A DNA stretch of 64,000 bases from contig JAVMKO010000010.1 in assembly GCA_032164245.1 (NCBI GenBank), forward strand, positions 43,236,848 through 43,300,847. Direction: 5' to 3'. Numbering within the stretch: position 1 is the first letter of the stretch; the number at the start of each line of letters is the position of its first letter. The notes under the pieces were generated by a model, which saw only the letters and a list, made by a program, of their open reading frames with translations, had not been told where the DNA came from and made no database searches. Source of the DNA: Sternotherus odoratus (Eukaryota; Chordata; Testudines; Kinosternidae). The translations under genes and the position numbers were made by a program. Positions 12,595 to 24,000 of this stretch are shown piece after piece.

Positions 12595-13372
12595 GAGGCA
12601 CTGGGAAGTGATGTGGCTTGCCCAAAGTTACACAGTGAGTCAACCGCAGTTAGGGCCCAGAACAGATTTGAAATGACTAGCCATGCACAGATGCAAAGAC
12701 AACGCCGGAGGGAGTCCACAGTTCCCAATAAAAACTAACTATGCCGTTTTTGGCAAAAGGGTGATAAATGTTTTTATGACTTACAGTACATTTAAGCAGC
12801 TCTTTACCTAAGATCATTTCTTTAAGGTTATAAAGATTGCACTAAAGAATGCTCTGTGGAGTTTAGTGTGTTGAACTATGCACTGTAAGTTGTCTATCCT
12901 ACAGCACATCACGCACTATATATTACAGGATTGGGGCCTTTCTGCTCTAGCGCTCAGGAGATATGATTAGTTCATAACATTATAGTCTCAATGGAGGAAT
13001 TACTAGATAAGGTTCTCTGGCCTGTGTGGCGCTGAATTTCATCTAGATCAGTAGTTCTCAAACTGTCGGTCAGGCCAGTGTTCCCTCTAATTTTTCCCAC
13101 CCATGTGCGGAATGAATTTTGTTATGTGCACCAATATGGAGGTGATGTGTGACCTTCACAGCAACAGACACTAGTAAAGGTGCATTAGAGAGGTCTTGGA
13201 GGGACTGGACAGCAGACATATCTCGAAAGGCAAGAGTCAAACCAAGAAACTTTAGAGCCGTGAGTTTACTGTGTAGTATTGGGGAAAGCTTAGAAGCCAT
13301 GGCAAGGGCTGGAGGAAAACCCCCTGGAAAAGTAATATGCTAGAGGATAGTCAGTATGGATTCAGACATGGT

Positions 13373-14215
13373 AGGTGTGACAGTCTGTACTCTTACTTTC
13401 ACCTTTTTTCCAAGACTATGATAAATTTTGCATGAAATATGCCTTGTGAGGTATCATTTGAAAACCCAATCTGCTGAACATTATTGTCCTGGTAAAACGA
13501 GTGTCAACATTGTATGTAAAGTTTTAAGATTTCACAAAAGCTTATGCTTGAATAAACTGGTTAGTCACTAAGGTGCTACAAAGTCTTCCTCGTTTTAATT
13601 GCTGAATATGTTCCAAGTTTAGAAAAACAGTTCTTCCGCCCATTTCCCCAGAGAAGAAAGGCTAGCCACCAGCTCAGCCAGGTATCAACATAATCAAATG
13701 GACTATCATGGACTATCACCTAGTCCAACAGCCATTATTTGGCAGGAAGAAGGGTGTGGGTGAGAAATGTACATATTGGCAAAGAAACAGCTAGGGGGTT
13801 CCATTCCCTAGACCCCCTGTCACCTGAAGCCCAGTTAGAGAGGCTCCTCAAAGAGAAGAGAAAGATGTAAGAATAGAGAACACACAACACAGATGACATT
13901 TCTCTTCCCTTTCTTTTGGCTCACAGCATCAACAGCACCTGAAGGAACACAACTGGGGGAGATGTCCTGCCTGGGAAGTTTCCCTCCAGTAAAGACTGCA
14001 AAAAGCAGGTGGTGAGAAAAACCTTTGCTTTTAATTCATTTAGCTTTCTAAGTTAGATGTTAGTTTGCATTTTATCTTTTATTTTCTTTGTAACCAAGTC
14101 TGACTTTTATGTCTCATTACTTGTAATCACTTAAAATCTATCAATATTAATAAACTTTGTTTTATTGCTTTAATCTAAACCAGTGTGTTTGGATTGGGGT
14201 GTTGGGGAACCTCCA
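13373..14215 (+). mobile_element. Possible LTR-type or other interspersed repeat, boundaries unclear
   Basis: The segment begins near 'gtgtgacagtctgtactc' and ends after an AATAAA (about 14149) followed by a T- and G-rich stretch (gtgtgtttggattgggg), a layout like a solo LTR. About 13535-13600 within it resembles the turtle repeat also seen at 19104-19225. No terminal duplication was found, so this is a tentative call from general resemblance. Confidence 0.3.
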
Positions 14216-15958
14216 CTTGAAATGACCTATCCTTGAGAGGGTTTGTGCATATCATTATGTTAGTGAAATGATGGACTTTCTATAGCTTCTGTTGTCCAGA
14301 AGGAGAGAGCTGGGCAGCACAAAATGCATATTTCTGGGGACAAATCTGGGATTGGGCGTTTGCTGATGTCGCTCTGCAATATAATTCAGGAATGGCTGGC
14401 TAGAAGCACTCTTATAATTCAGCTGGGAATAATTTACATGCTGGAGGCTGTGTGTGAGCAGGCCAGGAGTGGTTGCTCTCACAGCGAAGCAGTGTAAAAG
14501 GCACCCCAGGTTGGAGAACTGAGGAGACACAGCTGTCCATCAGTCCAGATTGTACCCTGGAGAATGTTACAGGAGGCCATGCTTAACTAACTGCTGCAAT
14601 TCTGGGACTGTAATGCTGTCAGGGTGAATAAGGGTTATTCATAGGCTGTAGAATACTTAGAATTTCAAAAGGTGGTGGATGGGTTTTGAAAAGAGGATTT
14701 GCTGATGCTACTGAAGTCTGAGTCACAGCAAATGGCAAAGAAAACTGCACTGGATTTGGAGTGTCTTATAGGACTGGGAAGCGGAAGGCAAATGCAGCTC
14801 AATCCCCAGGCGAGAAAGTTACAGTTGGGACCCTCTAATAGCTGTTCAAGTAAAAGTCTAAATGATTGAAGACAGGAAATTTGCAGTTCCAGGACCAGTC
14901 CTGCCTCTGCACCCACGTCCTTCCCTCTCTCCACCTGTGGGCTGGAGCCCCTCACTGAACCCCAGAGAAAGTTACCCCTCTGTTTTGCTAGTTGTGTGAT
15001 CTCCATTACTATGGTATTTAGTTGTAGGCCATGCACCCCTCATTCCAGCCTCTACTGAGAAACAGAATGGAATTACGAGCAGGCAGAACACAACTAATTG
15101 CTGGAGAAATACACAGGACAGGGAGGGACTGGATAGAGGAATAAGAGACACACCGGGTGCATCCAACATCTTCAGGCTATATCACATGACTTGTTGATTG
15201 ACCTGAGTGGGCCTGCACTCTGGCAGGGACAAATGCTGGCCGCGGTCTCAGGCACAAGGAAGCAGGACTTTTACCCTGCTGTCTCGTGGGTCTGTGGCTA
15301 GAATTTGTGGCATGGAGAAGGTCTCTGGAGCGTGTGTGGTGGGAATTCATAGTCACTCGGGGGAGAGTGAAAGCGGGAGGTTCAGTGGGGTTTCCAGGCC
15401 ATGCAAGTAGGAGGGAAAAGGAAGATGAGCTCTCCAGTCCATCATGGGATGGTGGATGAAGGAGGGCGTCAGGACTACATATGACAGGTAAGATACCTTA
15501 TTTATTGGCATCAAAACCCTCCACCCCAAAGAAGGCCGTCCAGGCAGTGCCAGTGCCACAGATTTATAAGAGGCGTTACAAATCACAATCCCTGAAATCA
15601 GCAGTATTTTCCCTTTCCCACCTCAGCTATACCTTGGGCTAATCAGCCGTGGACAGACTCAGCTCCACTGCACTGCCCCCTCAACAGGTCTGGAGGGTCA
15701 CCTGGATTAGTCTGTTCTGGACATTGGTTGGGGGATGACTCCTTTCTGTCCGAAGGAAAAGGTACGACACAGAGAGCACTTTGCCAGCTGCCTCCTCTGT
15801 GTTGTAAACTTTAGATTGTGAGCGCTCAGTGACTGGAACTGTCCCACGCTATGGGTCTGGGCAGTGCCCAGCACAAAAGGGCTTTGATTTCAGCTGGAGC
15901 CTCTGAGCACTATCATCAATTCAAACAGTGTCAGGAAGTAGGTTACATGAAGAGCTCT
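14216..15958. other. Intergenic, nothing recognised
   Basis: No exon, repeat end or motif was recognised; open frames here are short and have no family resemblance. Confidence 0.5.
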
Positions 15959-15966
15959 CCTGGTCA

Positions 15967-16353
15967 CAGGGCTGGTGACAGAAATTTGGGGCCCCCCTAC
16001 TCCGATAGTTTGGGGGCCCCCCAGCCCAGCAGACAGCGCATGGGGGCCCCCCCAGCCCAGCCGGCGCTCCCCCCCCCAGCAGCGGGAGCGAGAGCGGCAT
16101 GAGCCGCCCTTTCTCCCCCCTTCCCCCCCCCCCCCCCCCGGACAGCACTGCTGCCGCCGGCCGAGCTCTCTGCTCCTGCCAGGGCCAGGAGCGCTTGTCC
16201 GGGGGAGAGCCGCGCCGCCTCCCCGCCCCTTCCCCGCTCTCCAGGTCCGGTGACAAGGGGGGACACAACGGGTACAGCGGTGTACCGGGGCCCCCCTAAA
16301 GTCGGGGGGCCCGGTACAGCTGTACCCGTAGTACCCCCCTGTCGCCGGCCCTG
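15967..16353. mobile_element. Nonautonomous hAT transposon (387 bp)
   Basis: The inverted ends CAGGGCTGGTGACAG and CTGTCGCCGGCCCTG are bounded by a perfect 8-bp duplication, CCTGGTCA (15959-15966 and 16354-16361). The interior is extremely C-rich with long C runs and has no transposase. Intergenic between DECR2 and NME4. Confidence 0.95.
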
Positions 16354-16361
16354 CCTGGTCA

Positions 16362-17770
16362 TCTCAGTCATGGCAGCATGATTCAGGGGCGGAGGGGGCT
16401 TCTCCAGCAGGAAAGTCCCAGGCTGCTAGCAGCTTTCGCGCTCCCGCGATATGATATACTGTAGTCTTTGTAGTCACAGTGGGATGGTGGGACAAATGGA
16501 TGAGCAAATCTTCACTTGCTATGGAGTGGATGGCTGCTGCACTCTTCATAATGTGGGCCTGTGGCCATAGTAAATGTGAACATAGGGTACTGTGGGCAAG
16601 ACAAAGGGGCCTCCAGCCTATATGTGGATGGCAGAAATCTCCATCCGCATCAGATCCCCTGTGACCCAAAGAGTTCATAAAAGCCTCACAACAGGCCATG
16701 AGAAGATAAGACAGCTTATTATTACTCGACCACAGCCACGGCAAAATCCTGAGCAGCTGAACTGTACCAACAGTAAAACCACCAGGCCACACTGGTACAC
16801 CTCTGAGCTCAGCATCACCCAATGCAAAGATTTGCTATCATACTGAACTGGGGGCAGGGGAGAAGGGGGATATCAGCAAAGGTCTCTGAGCGCCCAAGCA
16901 GCAGAATTACAACAGGACAGACAAGCACCATGCCATCCCCATTAGCATTTCCTGAGTCAGAGTGGTAGAGGCCCTTGAAGTACTATGGGATGTCTGTGCC
17001 CCTTGTGGATTGTGAAGTCAAGTGAAAAAGACCTGGGCCCATTCTGAACTGGTGTGGTCAATGTATTGTTCAAGGAGAGCAACTGCTCTAGGGACCTAGG
17101 GCTTGTGTTAGTCCAGCTAGCGCTTGGAATGAGAAGATCCACAGACCCCAAACCATCTCTTTAGTTACTGCCGGATTGTAAATCTTTCCTTGCTGGACTA
17201 GGTCACTAAGAAAGTTGTGGCAAACTACCACCAGCAGCATCTAACTTTGGCCAATATCCACTTGGCTGTGGCACAGATGCACACACGGGTGGTCTCTTAT
17301 CTCTGGAGGAGGACGCACTACCCAGGTGGACACTATTGGATCCAGATGGAACTGTCCCCCAAAGGTTCTGTTTGCCGGCAGACAGATTCCCAGAGCATCA
17401 GGACAGGCAGTTACTCTTCCTAATCCATAGCCCACTTGCAGAATCTCACCAGGCCCAGTCCTATCCACTCTCCTGCTCAGCCTCTCTGTCCAGCCACTAG
17501 GGCGCATTGCTAAACTCAAATCAGCTACCGATAGGCTGATAGATATTGGGGACAGCGCCATCCACCCAACTACCCCAGATTGTTCCACAGTAATGAATCT
17601 GGGAAAAATCAGAGGTTTGGACTAGGTTGCCCCACAGCTACTCCATTTATGTGGCATGTTACAACAGAGGTGGTTGCTGGCTCACAAGACACTCCCATCC
17701 TCACTCCCCAAGAAGGGCAAGAAAACAGAAGAGGAAGGGAAACCAGAGTCACACTTGTAGCAAATTAGGT
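16362..17770. other. Unassigned intergenic stretch with moderately long open frames
   Basis: Open frames of 152 codons (minus, 16822-16364) and 115 codons (minus, 17588-17241) occur, with neither a recognisable domain nor a supporting splice structure. They may be remnants of an old element or chance. I do not call a gene. Confidence 0.35.
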
Positions 17771-17776
17771 TTTAAT
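17771..17776 (-). terminator. NME4 polyadenylation signal ATTAAA
   Basis: The minus-strand hexamer ATTAAA lies about 290 nt downstream of the NME4 stop codon and is the first good signal met. Cleavage would be expected 10-30 nt further on. Confidence 0.55.
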
Positions 17777-18064
17777 GTGAATCCTTCAAGGACTTAACCC
17801 CATCGGTCTTCCTTCATGTACATCAGATCTCCAAGGGCTTATTGGCACTATGGTGACAAGAGGGGCGAGTCTGCCACATCTGGTAGCCAGCAGGGTGAAG
17901 GGAGGTGCAGCCTCCTCTAGAAGAGTCAACGCAAAGGAAGCGTGGCCTCCACTCTGCAGCATCAGGACCTGTGGCATGCCCGCTGGGCCCCCAAAGAGCT
18001 ACGGAAAGGCAGCACTGTCAGAGGTAGTAGATCCTGGGCCAGGCAACGCGGCCAGGAGAGGCCT

Positions 18065-21000
18065 TCAGAGCTGGTAAGTGTTACTGAAGTCACAGCAGTC
18101 CCAGTCCACCAACTCGCTACTGTGAAACCACAAATTGATCTCCCTCTGGGCCGTCTCCACAGAGTCACTGGCGTGAACGATATTCCTGCAGACAAGAGAA
18201 ACCTATGATAAGGATGGGAGACAGGCAGCCTCCAGGCCAGAACCTGGGTGTCCTTGGGAATATGGTCCTGCAGCCGAGACCCTTCCCTTGCCTCTAGCCA
18301 TCACAGATGGACGATATGCCCATGTCATAGCCTTGGTCACTTAAGTGTTACTTCAGTCCCCCCCCCCCCCCCCCCAGCATCTTCATTTGCCCTCAGCATC
18401 TCCCCACAGTTTCATTAGCTACCCCTGCTGTGAGTATTCTCCCCTCACCCCATGCCACTGGGCAACCGGCCCTCTACAGTAATGCTGTCCACAGATGGGT
18501 CTACAGGAGGCTCAAGACACAGACTGTCTCAGATGCTGGATGCTGAGAAGGAGATTCAGGTCTGTGGGACTGCCCAGCATGGCACTGCCCAGCATGGCAG
18601 AGCTGGCTGGCTGGATGTGGTTTGTACCTGCTGACGTGGATGCTGAAATCTCCCCGGATCGTCCCAGGCTTGGCTTCAGCGGAGTCAGTATCGCCTACCA
18701 TGGCCCTGGAAGTCCCGACCACGTTGTAACCTTCCCACACCTGCAAAACACACAGGCTGCATGAGCTGCGACAGGGCAAGCTGCATAGAAACTCCCACTG
18801 CACAATCACCCTGGGGAGACAGAACTCTGCTCCAGTGGCCAAACTGGGTCTCCCCTTCGGGACTGATCTCAGGGCCAATGACTGGTGTATGCAGGCTGGC
18901 TGGGCCCTGCAGAAGGGGGGTGGGTACTAGGGAAGGCCAGGGGTGCCTGGGATCATGCTGAGCTCCTCAGTCCCATCAGACTCCTCATGCCCGGTGTGAA
19001 AGAAGCAGAGTGGGGCGGCCAGACAGGCACAAAGCAGGAGAGGGCCACAGCACAGAGTCCTGGGCCTATACTGGCAGCACTGGCATGGTGTCAAGAACCA
19101 GAGAGGTAGCCGTGTTAGTCTGGAATAGCAGAGGTAACAAAGAGTCCTGTGGCACCTTAAAGACTAACTAAAGTATTAAGCATAAGCTTTCGTGGGCTAA
19201 TACCCACTTCGTCGGATGCAAGCAGTGGCATGGTGAGCAGTGGCATGGTGAGTGCTGATTCTGTGGGTGGGGGGGAGGCGAGCGGAGCAGAGCAGAGGAA
19301 AGAGACAGTGTGACGTGTGGGAAAGAAAAAACAAACGGAAACCAAGGCCAAAGCCAAAAGGGCTGAGCGAGCGTCAAAGCAGCAAGGCCTGGGCTGGGGG
19401 AGGGGCTGCACCTGGGACATGTCAGCACAGACTCATCATCTCCCCCTCCCCCCACCATGATCCTAAGTCCCCACAGGTCACTGGAGCAAGGGGGTTTCAT
19501 GGTGGTTTGCACTGAAACTTCACTCGGCTGGGGTGGGCACACAAAGCTGGTCACCCTCACTTTCTGATTCCTGCACTCATATGGGGCAGGTGCTGATTCC
19601 CAACACAGCAAGAGAAGGGCCCAGTTCTACCCAATATACGGTCCCCTATATTGCACTGAATGGAGAACATTCTTCACTTGGACCTGGACAGTGCTTAGTT
19701 CGTAATGAAAGAGGTGCTGGGGCTCAAGCAATTGTTTTACATTCGTAACTGACACAGCAAGCCCAAAGGCGCCGGGGCCGCGAACTGCCAGGCCCAGAGG
19801 CGCTGGGGCTCTGAGCTGCACAAAATAAACACTGGATCTGGTGCTGAGCAAACCAACTTTAGAAACCAAAGCCCCAGAAAATGTGGATTCCAGGAGAGAA
19901 CGTGTTGGAAGATTCCCTTTAATTGAGAGACATCAATGATGGAACTAAAGTAATGTCCTACATCTGCACCCCCACCCATCACCTTTAACCCCTCTTCCTC
20001 CACTCTTTGCCCTAAACACATGCGCACACATCAACTGGGCTCGCAGTCTTACCATGGCAACCACTGGGCCTGAGGTCATGTAATGGATCAGTGCTGGGTA
20101 GAAGGGCTTCCTCCGCAGCTCATGGTAATGTTCTGCCAGGATCCCCTCATTGGCCTGGAAGGAAGCAGGAACCCCAAAGTGAGAAGCAAGCCCTGAGCCC
20201 AGGACAGGACCCAATGGGAAATGAATACCCCCACCCTATGGCCAGAAGAGAGAGTTCATCCAGCAACTCCCAGCACTCAGTGTCTCCTCTGCACATTCCC
20301 TGTGCAAAGAGGGGTGCTACCCAGATTTCAGGGGGGGGCGCTGCAGAGGCAGCAGCTAGACAGCAAACAAACTCACTCCCTCCTTGTCCCATGGCACCAA
20401 CCAAGCATGTCTCCCCATTTACATTGCCCCCACCCCCCATTTGTGGATCCCAGGGGCTGTAGTGGGGACCTAGAGGTCAGGGGATAAAGGGTTAATGGAC
20501 TGGACTCCTACTCCAGCAGATTCTGGTTTGAGTCACCAAGGAGATGAGCCTGGAGAACTCAGGCTAAGCCCTAGCGGGGCTGTATTCATACCACGAAACA
20601 ACACACTAGTGGCAATTGGTTCTGGCTCTGAAAGCCTGGAATTGGAATAGCAGAGGGCAACCGGCCAGGATTTAGGGACAACGACAGAGGTGGGGCTTGC
20701 AGGATTGCAGTAATGGAGGCCAGGTGATGCAGCGGGACAGGGATGTGGGGGTGAGGCTCAAGCCTGCAATAGTGGAGTGTAGGGGGCCAGAGCTGCAGGA
20801 GCGTCGGGAGACACACTTGCACTCCAGACTGGACCAGCAGGGGGTGCTGAGGGCCAGGTTCGAGCTGTGATCTTGGGGAAGGTTAGACAGCTCCTGCCAG
20901 CAGGGCCTGACTCAGGCCAGCATTGATAGTGCCTCACTTCCATCAGCACAGAACTCCAGGCCATGTTTTAATGTCCTCCTGGTCTGTCCAGCTCTCCAGT

Positions 21001-24000
21001 CACCTGACCCCAGAACAGAGAAGCAGGCTGTCCTCTGGGATGTGTCAGGCAGGTACCTGGAGCAGCTTCATGCCAACTAGCTTGAATCCTCGCCTTTCAA
21101 AGCGCTTGATCACGTCGCCGATCAGCCTCCTCTGCACTCCATCTGGCTTCACCGCCACCAGCGTTCGCTCCTGGATCCCGGAGATCCCTGATAGGCAACA
21201 AGAAAAGGAGAAGGGCAGGTTACAGCCCAGATCACCCGCCCACAAACACAGCGAGACTGGGCACCATCCTTCTCCCAGCAGCTGCACAGGGAGCCCTGCG
21301 AGGACCCAACCTGCGCAGGGAGCAGGAGTTACTGGTTTCACACTGCAGCTGGTTTTGCTGCTCAGACCCCTGATGCCAGCAGGAGCCAGAAGTTGGGGGA
21401 GGATTCCCAACAAACCCAGCACTGCTTGAGTTTTGCCGCCTGACCCCAGCTGTGAATTGCAGGGTGGGTAGGTTTCTCTCACAGGGTTGGCTCCCACAAG
21501 GTGCTGAGCACCCACAGCCCCCATTGCAGGATCAGTGAGTCCTATCCCTAGCTCTGTCACTGATCTGCGGGAAGTCGTAGCACCACTGTGTGCCTCAGTT
21601 TCCCTATCAGCACAATAAGGAGAATGACAGTGACCCACCAGGCTGGGAGGCTGACTTTGTTAAGTGTCTGCAAAAGGCTTTTAGCTCCTCGGGTGGCAGG
21701 TGCCAGGGAAGGGCACTGCTTGGCCAAGGGACACCCCCATCTACTTTGTGCCCTTTGCTGGCCTGCCTGAGGGTCTGCCTGTCTGGAAAGCGGGGAGGGC
21801 TCATGGTGGTTGAGCAAGGGCGGCGACAGTTACTGTGATCAGCAAGAACAAGGAGCCTTAGCTCTCAAAGCAGGGCAGTATCCTCACCTCTATTTTAGAG
21901 AGGGGGAAAGACACCCGGTGGGGAAGTGAGTTGCCTGCGTCACCCAGCCGGCCAGTCGCACTGCCAGGAATAGAGCCAAGTCTCCTGAGTCCCTGTCCAG
22001 TGCTCCATCCACTAGGCTGCACTGCCCGAAATGCAACATTCCCCTCCCATAGTAGCCACAAGCCTGTGTCCACATGATTGGGGCTGGGCTGCTCAGGCTG
22101 GAGCCTGCAGCCAGAGTCCAGGTCAGGGCACAGGCAGCACTAGCAGCCCCCCTCCCTCTGCTCAGCGTCAGGCTCCTGCAGAGCAAGCCCCAGGGACATG
22201 GGGCGTACAGAGAAGAAAGTCACAGCGAGGGACACTACCAGCTGGATCACCTTCACCTACTCACGCACCTCACCTTTTGGAACTACGCCAACTCCCCAGT
22301 CGCCAGCCAGAACTACCGAGGCCTGCGGTGCCTTGTATCCTGCAGCCACTGGACCAGCTGGAAGGGCCTGGCTCAGCCAGGGGACATGGGTGGGGGTGGG
22401 AGGTGGAGGCGGCTGGCGCTCAGTTCACCTTTGCTGGTGACTCTCTGCAGTGAGGCAGGCAGGGAGCATAGACCAGGCAGGAGGGAAGATTTCTGGATCC
22501 AATAGGACAGCCCCGTAATGCATTACAATTGGAGCTCCCCAGGCAAGAGCCAGGTGGGGAGAGGAAATGTGCACGAAGCCCCTGGGCCTAGCAGGAGTTT
22601 GCAGGGTCCCCCCTCTCCCGGCTCAGCTCAGGCCCTGCCCCGCTGGACTGCTGCTGCACAGGATGGCAGCTCTTCGCTGCTTTGGCTGAGCTAGCAGTGG
22701 GCTGGGCTTGGAGCTGGAGCTGTGTCAAGGCCGCAGAAAAGCCGGGAGAAACAAGCCACTGTGCAAAGTGCTCCGGAGCCAGGCAGGGAAGCACGGAGCA
22801 TCGCAGCATCTCTGTGGGAAGAGCTCCCAAGCAGAAGCCACGGGGCCAGCCTCCAACATACAGCTGCAGTCTCCTTCCTGCCCCGATCGCTGCCCTCCAC
22901 TGCCTGCCCATAGCCCACCCTCCAGTCTGCATTCTGTCAGCTCTGCCATCCTGGCCCAGTGCCTTGCCCCGGCCCTACTTCACCAGTCTGGGCAGCCCAA
23001 TTATTTCCTTCTCCCACTTCTGCCTCATAGGTGGCTTTTCACTCCCTGCTGCTGAGAGATAGCTCAGTGGTTTGAGCATTGGCCTGCTAAACCACACAGA
23101 GTTGTGAGTTCAGTCCTTGAGGTGGCCATTTAGGGGTATGGGGCAAAAATAGGGATTGGCCCTGCTTTGAGCAAGCTGGTGGCCTAGATCATTGGTTCTC
23201 AAAGTGGGGGTCACGAGCCCCTGCTGCTACCAGTCGGCCCCGAACTGCCACAGGCAGCCCATGCCCCTGCCAGCCCGGTCCGGGCCCAAGCTCCTGCTGC
23301 GGTGGACTGCCGCGCGCCCGACCCGGCCTCGGCCCCTGCCGCAGTGGGCTGCTGGCGCCCCAAGGGGGCTGCTGGAACCCACCACCACCACTGAATGTAG
23401 CCTCTTTGCATCCCAATATCCTAGCCTGCACCATGGAAAATTCTGCTTCTTTTTGCTGAGCATCTAAAAACCAGCAACACTTAGGGCTTGAGCTTGCAAG
23501 TCCTTGCTCAGGGTGCAGCCTCCAGTGAAGGCTGATGGAACCCCCCCTCGATCCCGACCCCTGCCCTGGGGGGCTTCTGGAACCCCCCGCCCCATCCCAG
23601 TCCCTGCCCCAGTGGGCTACAGGCACCCCTCCCTTGATCCCAGCCCCTGCCCCGGAGGGCTGCTGGACCCCCCCCCGGGGGTCACGCTTAGAGGCCTGGT
23701 GTGGGAAAGGGGTCACCACTACAAAAAGTTTGAGAACCACTGGACTAGATGATCTCCTGAGGTCCCTTCTAATGCTAAGATTCTATGATCCTATGCATGG
23801 GGTGACCCAGAAACCCCAGCTCACCAAGGCAGCACCCTCCCTCTCTTCCCGGAGTCCTACCACAGTCAGGGGCGGGGGTGAGGGGAGTATATTAGTGATT
23901 TCCACCCCAGCTGTCTGAGACCTCCTGGCCCATGGGACAGGGCTGGCTGGATTTGTGTGTATTGTACAGCAGAAAGCACGCGGGCCACACTAGCCCTTCC

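Larger units (their letters stand above)
11641..13060. other. Intergenic, no gene seen
   Basis: AT-richer DNA upstream of DECR2. It holds a two-copy tandem duplication, a perfect hairpin and a MIR fragment (listed separately). No ORF with recognisable family features. Confidence 0.6.

Noticed and set aside
23054..23130. tRNA gene with A and B boxes
   Set aside because: It is the head of a SINE; it lacks a clean cloverleaf and continues into the SINE body.
23192..23740. Open frames of 60-180 codons on both strands
   Set aside because: All lie in the nonautonomous hAT element and consist of degenerate GC-rich repeats.
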